Assembly: GCF_010093045.1 (NCBI RefSeq)
Contig: NZ_CP048115.1
Span: 2,542,001-2,606,000, forward strand
DNA length: 64,000 nucleotides
Source of the DNA: Mucilaginibacter sp. 14171R-50
GTDB taxonomy: Bacteria > Bacteroidota > Bacteroidia > Sphingobacteriales > Sphingobacteriaceae
Direction of reading: 5' to 3'
Shown: positions 53,759-62,856 of the stretch, in pieces
How positions within the stretch are numbered: the stretch's first letter is position 1
Layout of the letters: the number at the start of each line of letters is the position of its first letter
The notes under the pieces: model-generated
Seen by the model: only the letters and a program-made list of their open reading frames with translations
What the model was told of the DNA's origin: nothing
Database searches by the model: none
Translations under genes and position numbers: made by a program

Positions 53759-54054
53759 AGCTGCAGGGTGGTTTGTTTTAACTGGTGCAAAAAGGCCACC
53801 TGTTTATCATCTAATAAGTTATGGTCTATCTCCAGCGTGCGTGCCAGTTCAGCTACCGATGCTATTTTACTTTCCAGGTTGGCAAATTTGTTTACCACTA
53901 CAACACGGCTGCTTTGCAGCAGGCAGGCGCCGGTTTTAAAATTACCTTTCTCGTACCTAACCCGGTACCCCGCCGTTTTTAACAGCATTTCCAGTTTTTC
54001 GAGGGTGTGGTTAGTAATGGTGAGCATCTTTTCAAAAATAGTAACATTTAGCAT
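53755..54054 (-). CDS. Hypothetical 99-residue protein upstream of PhnP-like gene
   Basis: A 99-residue soluble protein. LEMLLKTAGYRVRYEKGNFKTGACLLQSSRVVVVNKFANLESKIASVAELARTL is the core; it reads as a compact alpha/beta fold. A second ATG at 54027 is a possible start. The stop overlaps the PhnP-like start by 4 bp, so the two are translated together. This pairing is familiar from Bacteroidetes but no function is established. Confidence 0.7.
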   Translation of the reverse strand: MLNVTIFEKMLTITNHTLEKLEMLLKTAGYRVRYEKGNFKTGACLLQSSRVVVVNKFANLESKIASVAELARTLEIDHNLLDDKQVAFLHQLKQTTLQL

Positions 54055-54199
54055 TACAGCAGTAAATTGTTGTAAATAGTAATAAAAGCCACTTATTAAA
54101 TAAATTTATAAAGATGTATTATGTTTTGTATTTGGGCTTATTTAATTACTATATTGGTACACCAAAAATTCCCTGAATAATTTAACCAATTCACAAATT

Positions 54200-55333
54200 A
54201 TGAATTCAAAGTCCGAACGGTTCCTTTCGCTGGATGTGTTTCGCGGAATGACGATTGTTTTTATGATCATTGTAAACACCCCGGGCAGCGGCGCCGCACC
54301 TTTTGCACCGCTTGAACATGCCGCCTGGTTTGGCTTTACCCCAACCGACCTGGTGTTTCCATCATTTTTGTTCGCGGTGGGCAATGCCATGAGTTTCACG
54401 ATGAAAAAGTTTGACGGACTTAGCACCGGTACCGTTTTATACCGGGTATTAAAGCGCGGGCTGCTCATTTTTCTGATCGGGTATTTGATGTACTGGTTCC
54501 CGTTTGTCGACCATGGCGCTAACGGCTGGACATTCAGGCCTTTTAGCGGCACCCGGGTTATGGGTGTGCTGCAACGCATCGGGCTTTGCTATATTTTTGC
54601 CTCGCTGATCATCTACTTTGTTAGGAATAAAACAACTGTTATTATAATAAGTGTGCTGCTATTGGTGGGCTACCAGCTATTATTGCTCGCTTATGGCGAT
54701 CCTAACGCCCCTTATGCTATGCTTACCAACGCGGGCACCTATCTTGATAAATATTTACTCGGCGATAGCCACCTTTACCATGGCGAAGGCCTAGCCTTTG
54801 ACCCCGAGGGCATCCTGAGCACTTTGCCGGCCATTGTAAATGTTATAGTGGGTTACTACGCGGGCAAGTTTATACAGGAAAAGGGCAAAGGTTACGAAAC
54901 CATTGCTCGGCTATCCTTAACGGGCGCGGTATTTATATTCATCGCGCTTACCTGGAACATGAGTTTCCCAATAGGTAAGAAACTATGGACAAGCCCTTTT
55001 ACCCTGCTCACTACAGGTATAGACATGATCATGATATCGGCACTGATATACGCGGTTGAGGTGCGCGCCTGGAATAAATTTAAGTGGACTTCTTTTTTTA
55101 CAACCGTGGGGAAAAACCCGCTGGCTATTTATATCCTTTCGGAGGTATTGATCATTGCTTTCTGGATGATCAAAATAGGCGATAAAAACCTGGTAGGATG
55201 GATAAACGATGCGTTTTACCAAAAGATAGCGCCCGGCCCTATCGGCTCGCTGCTTTTTGCCATCAGCTATATGATGATATGCTGGTGCGTTGGTAAGCTG
55301 CTGGAAAAGAAAAACGTTTATATTAGGGTGTAA
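54200..55333 (+). CDS. HGSNAT-like membrane acyltransferase (DUF5009/NagX type)
   Basis: A 377-residue membrane protein with about 10 TM helices. The start RFLSLDVFRGMTIVFMIIVNTPGSG is the hallmark of heparan-alpha-glucosaminide N-acetyltransferase-like proteins, followed by HAAWFGFTPTDLVFPSFLF with the active-site His. RVMGVLQRIGLCY and VGKNPLAIYILSE follow. The human enzyme acetylates terminal glucosamine across a membrane. A role in amino-sugar transport or modification is likely, as in NagX. It is divergent from the 99-residue gene. Confidence 0.87.
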   Translation: MNSKSERFLSLDVFRGMTIVFMIIVNTPGSGAAPFAPLEHAAWFGFTPTDLVFPSFLFAVGNAMSFTMKKFDGLSTGTVLYRVLKRGLLIFLIGYLMYWFPFVDHGANGWTFRPFSGTRVMGVLQRIGLCYIFASLIIYFVRNKTTVIIISVLLLVGYQLLLLAYGDPNAPYAMLTNAGTYLDKYLLGDSHLYHGEGLAFDPEGILSTLPAIVNVIVGYYAGKFIQEKGKGYETIARLSLTGAVFIFIALTWNMSFPIGKKLWTSPFTLLTTGIDMIMISALIYAVEVRAWNKFKWTSFFTTVGKNPLAIYILSEVLIIAFWMIKIGDKNLVGWINDAFYQKIAPGPIGSLLFAISYMMICWCVGKLLEKKNVYIRV

Positions 55334-55362
55334 GATCATCTGCAATGACAGTACTTTAAAAT

Positions 55363-55390
55363 AAAAGGCCGGGATGTATACCGGCCTTTT
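55363..55390. terminator. Bidirectional terminator
   Basis: AAAAGGCCGG and CCGGCCTTTT pair around the loop GATGTATA, between the convergent HGSNAT-like (stop 55333) and AurF-like (stop 55394) genes. Confidence 0.82.
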
Positions 55391-55393
55391 ATT

Positions 55394-56272
55394 TTACACT
55401 TTTGCTTGTAATAACCACCGCCATGCCCAGCGGGTAGCGTTGTTGAAACCGCCCCAGCTATCTACAAATTCGATGATCTGGCCCAGGCAGTTTTGGGTAA
55501 ATTTTGCGCGGTAATTTTTTTGCGCTTGTTTAAATACTGCACCCGGGTTAGCCAGGCCAATGCGCTCATAAATTTCCTTACGTATATACATGGTACGTAC
55601 AAAATAAATATTCATCAATATCACAAAGCTGTAAAGCGTTTTTTTGATGTAACCTGCTTTGGCAGTGTAGCGCTCCAGCAGGCCTTTTGTGAAATGGATA
55701 TGCCGTCCCTCTTCAATATTATGCAGCTCAAATACCTTGCGGATCACGTTGTAAATTTCGGGGGCACGCCGCGTATGGTTGCCATAAACATCGGTTATCA
55801 ATTCAACAGATAAGCTGCCCATAAACAAGTAATCGGCAGGAAGGTATTTGGTACTCACCCTTCCCGCAAAACTGTGTGCGGCTGTTTGCAAAAGCGGGGC
55901 GCCCTTTAACCGCGTAATTGCTTGGGCAAACATTTCCTGGTGCCGGTATTCTTCAATTATTTCCCTTATTAAAAAACGGTGCTCGGGGCTATTAGTAGGC
56001 AACTGCAATGCATACCTCGACATAAATACGCAAAACAGCGCTTCGCCCCAGCCATAGGAGTATAGTACCTGCACAATCTCGTGGCGCCCAAGGTCTTTTT
56101 TCTGCTGAGGGGTAAGGGTATCGTAAACGGGCAGGCCATGTAATGAGGTAAGCGCTTCCGGCAGGTACAGATCATCCTGCAGCGGGTCTTCCTGCCAGGG
56201 CACATAAGTTTCGGGCATCAGCGGCCGCTCCTTGCTTATCTTTATTAACCGCTCTATTTCATCTGCCTTCAT
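55394..56272 (-). CDS. AurF-like diiron protein
   Basis: A 292-residue soluble helical protein. Iron ligands are all visible and correctly spaced: E77 (GWGEALF), E108 and H111 (EEYRHQEM), E157 (SVELITDVYG), then H184, E188 and H191 (HNIEEGRH). In AurF, E101, E136, H139, E196, H223, E227 and H230 hold the di-iron centre and the enzyme N-oxygenates p-aminobenzoate. No N-oxygenation gene cluster surrounds this gene, so the substrate could be different. It is a lone gene, expected to be cytosolic. Confidence 0.85.
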   Translation of the reverse strand: MKADEIERLIKISKERPLMPETYVPWQEDPLQDDLYLPEALTSLHGLPVYDTLTPQQKKDLGRHEIVQVLYSYGWGEALFCVFMSRYALQLPTNSPEHRFLIREIIEEYRHQEMFAQAITRLKGAPLLQTAAHSFAGRVSTKYLPADYLFMGSLSVELITDVYGNHTRRAPEIYNVIRKVFELHNIEEGRHIHFTKGLLERYTAKAGYIKKTLYSFVILMNIYFVRTMYIRKEIYERIGLANPGAVFKQAQKNYRAKFTQNCLGQIIEFVDSWGGFNNATRWAWRWLLQAKV

Positions 56273-56331
56273 AACGTTATTACGAAGATAGCAACATAAA
56301 AGACAGCAGCAGGTTTTACAAAAAGCAGCGG

Positions 56332-57003
56332 TTATCTCAGGTCAACCACCTCTACACCGGGGTATGCCTTTTTGTTAAAGGCGAACGTGGCATCAGTAAC
56401 TTTGTAATTAGGTGTAAAGGTGCGCAGCGTATAAGTGTACTTACTGCCGTTCTTATCAAATATCTGGGCGCTGTAAAGCTGATTTTTTACCTTATCTATC
56501 AATAGCCTAACCTTAAAATAATTTTTCTGGCCATCTTCGGGTGTCAGGTCAACCACCTGGTATATTCTGCCCGCTATTTTTTGCTGGCCGGTGTAAATGT
56601 ATTTATACCCTTTCTCGTATATGGTAAATATCTTTGCCGGGTTAAAACCTTCATCGCTGTTATCGGCAACGTTTAACTGCACCTCGTTGGCATCCTTTAA
56701 AAAAGTCCATTGATTTTTTCCATCGCTTATGATCTCCTGGGCAACTGTTTTTTTGCCGGGAGCATAAACGGTAACCTTATACTTGTTTACCTTTGAGCGC
56801 GATACAAGCGTGCCTGTTTGCGTTTGTTTTACATTTGCCTGCTCGTTGTCAATGGTTAAGGTAAAATCGGTTTTAACGGCATCGTATGTGCGGTATTGTT
56901 TGCTCAGCCTGTTTAGTATCAACTTTGCATCGTTATCTTTTTGGGCAAAGGCGCTTGCAACGGTTAGGGTAGATAATACTATGTAGATAAATAATTTTTT
57001 CAT
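56332..57003 (-). CDS. LolA-like outer-membrane lipoprotein carrier
   Basis: A 223-residue protein with a signal peptide (LFIYIVLSTLTVASAFAQ). YDAVKTDFTLTIDNEQANVKQTQTGTLVSRSKVNKYKV is the LolA strand pattern, and later KVRLLIDKVKNQLYSAQIFDKNGSKYTY. LolA carries lipoproteins across the periplasm. It lies downstream of ftsK on the same strand, with a repeat between them, a common arrangement in Bacteroidetes. Confidence 0.85.
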   Translation of the reverse strand: MKKLFIYIVLSTLTVASAFAQKDNDAKLILNRLSKQYRTYDAVKTDFTLTIDNEQANVKQTQTGTLVSRSKVNKYKVTVYAPGKKTVAQEIISDGKNQWTFLKDANEVQLNVADNSDEGFNPAKIFTIYEKGYKYIYTGQQKIAGRIYQVVDLTPEDGQKNYFKVRLLIDKVKNQLYSAQIFDKNGSKYTYTLRTFTPNYKVTDATFAFNKKAYPGVEVVDLR

Positions 57004-57046
57004 GCTTGTTTTAGTTTGATAGTTAGTAGCGAATTTAATGCCAACA

Positions 57047-57145
57047 CGTCATTGCGAGGAACGAAGCAATCTCCCGATAGAAAAGTTGCCAATGCGCAAG
57101 GCGAATAAGCATAGTTACGAGATTGCTTCGTTCCTCGCAATGACG
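57047..57145. repeat. 27-bp perfect inverted repeat between lolA-like and ftsK
   Basis: CGTCATTGCGAGGAACGAAG... (57047-57073) and its exact reverse complement (57119-57145) flank 45 bp with CCGATAGAAAAG. It is of the same family as the copies at 22492, 43984 and 46433. The two arms would form a long hairpin in the mRNA between ftsK and lolA, possibly limiting read-through. Confidence 0.85.
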
Positions 57146-57181
57146 ATGTTTAAACTTTAGAGTGTTGTAAACTAAATTAGT

Positions 57182-59752
57182 TTAATCGCGGGGTTTTTGC
57201 AGCTCTTCAAGCGCCCGCTCCAGGCTGTACTCGTCGGGATAAAGCACATCCCTGGCTTTGCTGCCCTCAAACGGACCCACAATGCCGGCAGCTTCCAATT
57301 GGTCGATGATGCGGCCTGCACGGTTGTAGCCCAGTTTCATTTTACGCTGTATAAGCGATGTTGAACCTTGCTGGTGCAGCACAATAAGCCTTGCAGCATC
57401 CTCAAACATCGGGTCGCGGTCGTCCGGGTCAAAATCTTTGGGGCTGCTGCCTGCTTCACCCTCGCCAATATACTCGGGCAGGAACATGGCCGACGGGTAG
57501 CCGCGCTGGTTGCCAATGTAATCGGATATGCGCTCCACTTCAGGCGTATCTACAAAGGCACATTGCAGGCGTATCAGGTCGCTGCCGGTTGATAACAGCA
57601 TATCACCCCTACCGATCAGCTGGTCGGCGCCACCGGCATCCAATATCGTGCGCGAATCTATCTTCGATAACACCCTGAAGGCCAAACGTGCCGGGAAGTT
57701 AGCCTTAATAGTACCTGTAATAACGTTAACCGAAGGTCTTTGGGTAGCAATAACCAGGTGAATACCTACCGCACGGGCAAGCTGCGCAATACGCGCAATG
57801 GGCTGCTCTACCTCTTTACCGGCGGTCATCATCAGGTCGGCAAATTCATCAATTACCAGTACAATAAAGGGCAGGTAGCGGTGTTTCTCAGGGTCGCTTA
57901 TTTTGCGGTTGATGAATTTTGTGTTATATTCTTTCAGGTTACGCACCTGCGCGTCTTTCAGCAGGTCGTAACGCTGGTCCATCTCTATACAAAGCGAATT
58001 AAGCGTGTTCACCACTTTTTTGGTATCGGTAATAATAGCGTCGGCCTCGTCGGGCAGCTTGGCCAAAAAGTGCCTTTCTATCTTGCGGAAAAGCGTAAGC
58101 TCTACCTTTTTAGGGTCAACCAGTACAAATTTAAGTTCGGCAGGGTGCTTTTTATACAGCAGGGAAACCAGTATGGCATTAATACCAACCGATTTACCCT
58201 GGCCGGTGGCGCCCGCAACCAATAAGTGGGGCATTTTGGCCAGGTCGGCAATAAAAACCTCGTTTGATATGGTCTTACCGAGGGCGATTGGCAGGTCCAT
58301 GGCATTGTTCTGCCATTTTTCGGTGGCCAGGATCGACCGCATGGAAACCATTTCGGGGTTTTGGTTTGGTACCTCGATGCCGATAGTGCCCTTGCCCGGC
58401 ATAGGGGCTATAATACGGATACCCAAAGCGGCTAAACTCAGGGCGATATCATCCTCAAGATTTTTAATTTTTGAGATACGCACACCGGGCGCGGGGATAA
58501 TTTCGTAAAGGGTAACGGTTGGCCCTATGGTTGCCTTTATCTTATCTATCTCGATATTGTAATGGTTAAGGGTTTCAACAATTTTGTTTTTGTTGGCTTC
58601 CAGTTCTTCGGCATTTACCGCGATTTTTGCTGCGCCGTAATTTTCTAACAGATCTATACCGGGATATTTATAACTGGCCAGTTCCAGCTTGTGATCATAA
58701 GTGCCAAACTGTTCAACCAGGCTTTTAGCTTTATCATCGTCGCTTTTTTCGATGTTCAGGATAGGGGTAGGGCGTTCCTTGTCAATGGTAAGGGGTATCT
58801 CTGTTTCCTCCTCGGGCTCGTGGCTGCCGGTATCCGGCCGCAAAACCACCGGCTCATGAAACACGGGGTTTTGCTGTAAAGGCTCCTGTTTAAGGGGCTC
58901 GGTAGTCACTACAGGCTGGTTGGCCAGCATATCTTTAACGCGGTTGCCGTTACGCGGCCACTCTACCGGCAACGAAATTTCTTCGTCAATAAGTTCTACC
59001 GGCTCGGGCGATACCTCATCCACAGCCGCCGGTGCAAGCTTTTCTTTCCGCTGCGGCAGTTTAAAATCAATATTATACGCGATGATAAGTACGGTTAATA
59101 TCAAAAACAGCAGGATGAAACCCGTGCCCGACTGGCCTATCTGCGCGGTTAATAAACGGTTTGTCCAGAAGCCGAAGTTACCCTCTAAATAGTGGGGCGC
59201 ATCGGCTGCAACAAAGGCATGGAAGAAACCCAGCGTAACCGATATGAAAATGATGCTGAAAAACGTATAAGCCAGCATTTTGCTAACCGAAAATAATTTT
59301 ATTTTAAACAACAGGCGGTAGCCGATTATAAAAAACACAAATACAAAAAGAAAAGACGCTATGCCAAACCACTCGTATATGAACTGGTTTGAAAGCAGCG
59401 CGCCAAACTTGCCCAGCCAGTTATCAACCATAGGGTTGTTAACGCCGTTTTCAAGCAGTTCTTTGGTGGTTTTGAATAAGTTGCTCCAGCCGCCGTTTGT
59501 TTTTGAAACGTAGCTCTGATCTTGCGACCAGGTGAACAGGTACGATGTAAAAGCGATAAGAAAAAAGATGGATAATACCAGAAATACCAGCCCTGCTATT
59601 TTTACCGCCCGGCCGTCGCGCAGGTCAAATATGGGCAGGCGCTCGGCAGTTTGCCTGGCCGGCCGCTCTCTGTCGGCTTTTGCGCCCGGTTTGCGCGGTT
59701 GGTTCTCCTCTTTAAAAGTATTTGATCTAAACTGATTTCCTTTCGTCGGCAT
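57182..59752 (-). CDS. ftsK: FtsK/SpoIIIE-family DNA translocase
   Basis: Start taken at ATG 59752 (TTG at 59779 is less likely). The 856-residue protein has four N-terminal TM helices, a Pro/Glu-rich linker (about residues 235-340) and a motor. The Walker A is GATGQGKS around residue 510, followed by FVLVDPKKVEL, VLVIDEFADLMM (Walker B) and IATQRPSV. The C-terminal gamma winged helix (YNRAGRIIDQLEAAGIVG) reads KOPS sites. It segregates chromosome ends at division. The lolA-like gene lies downstream after the inverted repeat. Confidence 0.95.
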   Translation of the reverse strand: MPTKGNQFRSNTFKEENQPRKPGAKADRERPARQTAERLPIFDLRDGRAVKIAGLVFLVLSIFFLIAFTSYLFTWSQDQSYVSKTNGGWSNLFKTTKELLENGVNNPMVDNWLGKFGALLSNQFIYEWFGIASFLFVFVFFIIGYRLLFKIKLFSVSKMLAYTFFSIIFISVTLGFFHAFVAADAPHYLEGNFGFWTNRLLTAQIGQSGTGFILLFLILTVLIIAYNIDFKLPQRKEKLAPAAVDEVSPEPVELIDEEISLPVEWPRNGNRVKDMLANQPVVTTEPLKQEPLQQNPVFHEPVVLRPDTGSHEPEEETEIPLTIDKERPTPILNIEKSDDDKAKSLVEQFGTYDHKLELASYKYPGIDLLENYGAAKIAVNAEELEANKNKIVETLNHYNIEIDKIKATIGPTVTLYEIIPAPGVRISKIKNLEDDIALSLAALGIRIIAPMPGKGTIGIEVPNQNPEMVSMRSILATEKWQNNAMDLPIALGKTISNEVFIADLAKMPHLLVAGATGQGKSVGINAILVSLLYKKHPAELKFVLVDPKKVELTLFRKIERHFLAKLPDEADAIITDTKKVVNTLNSLCIEMDQRYDLLKDAQVRNLKEYNTKFINRKISDPEKHRYLPFIVLVIDEFADLMMTAGKEVEQPIARIAQLARAVGIHLVIATQRPSVNVITGTIKANFPARLAFRVLSKIDSRTILDAGGADQLIGRGDMLLSTGSDLIRLQCAFVDTPEVERISDYIGNQRGYPSAMFLPEYIGEGEAGSSPKDFDPDDRDPMFEDAARLIVLHQQGSTSLIQRKMKLGYNRAGRIIDQLEAAGIVGPFEGSKARDVLYPDEYSLERALEELQKPRD

Positions 59753-59830
59753 CCTGTGTATTCGGCGTTTAATTGCCAAATATAAAGTTATTAATAATTC
59801 TTTATATCCTGTAAAACCTAAAAACCGTTA

Positions 59831-61660
59831 TTAGCTAATGGGTAACGACTGTAATTGTTTAAAGGGCTCAATAACTTCTGATGGCAAAAATTTGTAAAAG
59901 CCTCTTACAACCTTTAAAAGAATTTGGGTTTTTAAATTATCGCTTGTACGAGTATATGCATTTAGTTTAGGAAAGGCTTTAATGCAGGTTTCTTCTAGCG
60001 CGTGACCAGGTGAAATTAGATACCATTTAGGAAGCTTGATTTTAAAACCATTTAATAACGTAATTATTTCAGGTTCATCATTATCAACCATTTTTCTAAC
60101 TTTCTTTGATTTTACTTTTGTTACAATTCTGTCGACTACATTCTGCAAATTATCTTCTGAAATATTTATGACACTAAAAATATTTTCGGCTTCATCAAAT
60201 CCATGTTCTTTAGGTAGTATCAGATGTTCGGTTAACAAAAATATGCTCAAAAAAATAGGATCAAAGATGTAATTTTCTACCGTGTATCGCTTATATAATC
60301 CGAAGACTTTAATTCTTTTTGCTTCTCGATTATCTTTTAAGTCCCAGTCAATTAAACCAGATATACTTTTGTTCCCAGAATCGTAAAGTAAATTCGTATA
60401 CTGAATTACTTTTTCACAACCTGATTCACTTTTACTTCCCGAAGGCATGAATGATAGAATTATATCTTTATCAAGATATTCTCGAAGTACTTGAAATAGA
60501 TTTTCAAAAAATACAACATCAAAATCTGCTTCAACGAAAACCTGTTTTCTATTTTCGTACAAAATTGAGAGGGTACTCAAACCCTCTGTAAGCATCTTGA
60601 TAGCTGCATTTTTATCTGCTTGACTTAATACACCTTCTACCATCGTGAAAATTGATGATTCTGGCGAAAGGGCAACAGTTGAGGGTGAATGGGTGGTCAT
60701 AATTACTTTAATCTTGTTTTGCTCTATAAATACTTCCCTAATCACTTTCAGAAAATAAGCTGTAAGGCTTGGATGCAGACTGGCATCCGGTTCATCCATT
60801 AATAATACCTCCGGAAATGTATTTAGATTGTCTTTTGTTTTTAGATTTGAATTGTATAGGGCGAAAATTAAATACATAATTGTTTTTTCGCCAGAAGAAA
60901 GCTGTTCAAATTCCACCCTTTCTCCGTTTTTGATATGAGTTAAATAAGCCTCGACAGTATCTGGATTATTCAAGTCTGGATAGTTTATTCTGTAAGGTAA
61001 ATCTCCATTGTTTAATATATCGTTAAAAGTTTCCCAAGGCGGGGTTTGAGAATTCAGATTTGGATAATAATTGTGGGTGTAGATGTATTGTTTAAATAAT
61101 AGAGACAAATTAGTTGAAAATAAACCTTGTTGAATATAATCTTCAAATATCACAAAGTCGTGAAATTCGAGCTTGCTGATGTCTTTTTGACTTTTTTGCG
61201 ATATCCTTTTAATTAAAGTCAAATCATAATCGCTTATAGTTTGCTGACCGCCAACATCAGGAATGTTAAATTGTGCTCTGAAGCGCTGGTTTAAAGTGTT
61301 CGAGTCATTTAAGTCAGTTCCTAAAGCTTCCTGATTACCAATAAAAGGGGCGATGGTTACAAGCTTACTAAATCTGCTGCGGTCATTAATTTTAGACTGC
61401 AAGCCTCCGCCTGAAGGGTTAAACTCAAAAGAAGATATTGATTCAATCCTCATGATTTTTTCACCAATATCATTTTGTAAAAAAGAAAAGGGCTCTTTTT
61501 CTAAGTTTTCGTTCCTGAAAAAATGTTGACTTTCTTGTAATGCTGTTAATAATTGAGACTTTCCGGAGCCGTTAGCCCCCGTTATCACAACCAAATCTGG
61601 AAGGTCGATATTCTCACTATCTTTTAAGATACCGTTATTCTTGCGAATTGTTAATTTCAT
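59831..61660 (-). CDS. AAA ATPase fused to DUF4435/TOPRIM-like domain, probable defence gene
   Basis: Start taken at ATG 61660 (TTG at 61669 is less likely). A 609-residue protein. Residues 1-340 form an ABC-type AAA domain: Walker A GANGSGKS (28-35), signature LSSGEK (254-259), Walker B VLLMDEPDASLHP (285-297), and H-loop TTHSP. Residues 370-530 form a TOPRIM-like DUF4435 part, with E377 in VFVEADFD, the DxD in LIDWDLKD (D438, D440) and RYTVENYIFD (E462). Fused ATPase-DUF4435 proteins include PARIS (AriA/AriB) and OLD-like phage defence. It is AT-rich compared with its neighbours, suggesting transfer. It stands alone between ftsK and an ankyrin gene. Confidence 0.85.
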   Translation of the reverse strand: MKLTIRKNNGILKDSENIDLPDLVVITGANGSGKSQLLTALQESQHFFRNENLEKEPFSFLQNDIGEKIMRIESISSFEFNPSGGGLQSKINDRSRFSKLVTIAPFIGNQEALGTDLNDSNTLNQRFRAQFNIPDVGGQQTISDYDLTLIKRISQKSQKDISKLEFHDFVIFEDYIQQGLFSTNLSLLFKQYIYTHNYYPNLNSQTPPWETFNDILNNGDLPYRINYPDLNNPDTVEAYLTHIKNGERVEFEQLSSGEKTIMYLIFALYNSNLKTKDNLNTFPEVLLMDEPDASLHPSLTAYFLKVIREVFIEQNKIKVIMTTHSPSTVALSPESSIFTMVEGVLSQADKNAAIKMLTEGLSTLSILYENRKQVFVEADFDVVFFENLFQVLREYLDKDIILSFMPSGSKSESGCEKVIQYTNLLYDSGNKSISGLIDWDLKDNREAKRIKVFGLYKRYTVENYIFDPIFLSIFLLTEHLILPKEHGFDEAENIFSVINISEDNLQNVVDRIVTKVKSKKVRKMVDNDEPEIITLLNGFKIKLPKWYLISPGHALEETCIKAFPKLNAYTRTSDNLKTQILLKVVRGFYKFLPSEVIEPFKQLQSLPIS

Positions 61661-61833
61661 TGGATTCAAATTTGAACTAAGCTAATAATACAATACAGAA
61701 ACATGTAAAAATAGTGGCTGAAAAAAATTAAAAAATATTGACCGTGTGTTAACAAAAATGGAAGCGTCGTTGGATATTAGCGTGAGATAAATTGATTATA
61801 AAAGTTAGTTGGAATTTCCTATCTTCACACTAA

Positions 61834-62484
61834 ATGACCTTAACCGATCTGGAAGAATTTATTGCTAATGCCGATACAGATGCTTTAGACGCTTTGCTGA
61901 CCGCTAACCCCGAGTTGGCTAAGGTAAAAACAAGCCTTAACGTATCGCCGTTAATGCTTTCATGCTATTATCATAAACCGGCCGTTACCAATATTTTATT
62001 AAAACATACTGATGATATCAGCCTGTTTGAGGCGGCTGCCGCTGATAGGTTTGATGACGTAGCCCACCTGGTATACACCCACCCCGAAAGGATAAATGCA
62101 TACGCCGACGACGGCTTTACCGCCCTGGGCCTGGCCTGCTATTTTGGGCGCTTTGATGTTGCCCGCTACCTGGTGTTAAAAGGGGCCGATGTTAACCGCC
62201 CCAGCGATAATGGCTTTAACGTTTACCCGCTGCATTCGGCCGCGGCGGGCAATTTTACAAGCACCGCCCGCATGCTGATAGAGAACGGTGCCGATGTAAA
62301 CGTAAGGCAGTCTGCAGGCAGCACACCACTGCATGCGGCTGCGCAAAACGGCAACCCGGAACTGCTGATCTTGCTCCTTGACAAAGGCGCACGGGTTGAT
62401 ATCCGTATGGAAGGCGGTAAACTCCCTGCCGACCTCGCCCGCGAAAAGGGTTTTGACGAGATAGCCGATATCCTGGAAACCTGA
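61834..62484 (+). CDS. Ankyrin-repeat protein
   Basis: A 216-residue soluble protein with about five ankyrin repeats. The repeat helices and TPLH-type motifs are clear: DGFTALGLACYFGRFDVARYLVLKGADVN, NVYPLHSAAAGNFTSTARMLIENGADVN and STPLHAAAQNGNPELLILLLDKGARVD. Ankyrin repeats bind other proteins. No other domain is present. It is a single gene, divergent from the AAA-DUF4435 gene. Confidence 0.92.
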   Translation: MTLTDLEEFIANADTDALDALLTANPELAKVKTSLNVSPLMLSCYYHKPAVTNILLKHTDDISLFEAAAADRFDDVAHLVYTHPERINAYADDGFTALGLACYFGRFDVARYLVLKGADVNRPSDNGFNVYPLHSAAAGNFTSTARMLIENGADVNVRQSAGSTPLHAAAQNGNPELLILLLDKGARVDIRMEGGKLPADLAREKGFDEIADILET

Positions 62485-62490
62485 TTTATG

Positions 62491-62676
62491 TTATTCGAAC
62501 TGTAACTCCCATTTGTCTTCGCCGCCATCAACAACCCGAAAGATGGTTTTTTCTACCGAGGCGCCATCTATTGATGATTCAAGTCTTACGGTTTCATGAT
62601 CGTGGTATTCATCTTCGCGGGGAACCATAACAGCGGTCATGTCGGCAGGGTTGCCATTAATTTTTATTGTTTTCAT
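62491..62676 (-). CDS. Hypothetical small protein (61 aa)
   Basis: A 61-residue acidic protein, MKTIKINGNPADMTAVMVPRED..., with an ending SIDGASVEKTIFRVVDGGEDKWELQF. The pattern of alternating strands suggests a small beta-sheet domain. No named family is recognised. Its stop is 7 bp from the convergent ankyrin stop. Codon use and a clear ATG argue that it is real. Confidence 0.6.
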   Translation of the reverse strand: MKTIKINGNPADMTAVMVPREDEYHDHETVRLESSIDGASVEKTIFRVVDGGEDKWELQFE

Positions 62677-62856
62677 AATTGTATGGGTTTATAGGTTTTT
62701 AACAAGATGATTTACAATAAGTTTGAATGTAAAAATAGGTCATTTCTAACATAGAGCGAAATCTTGTTCGATATGCAATGTTCTCCGCCTGCCGCCCGGA
62801 CAGGATTTCTCCTCGTACCCCGTTCGAAAATGACAATCCGGATTAAACGTTGAGCA

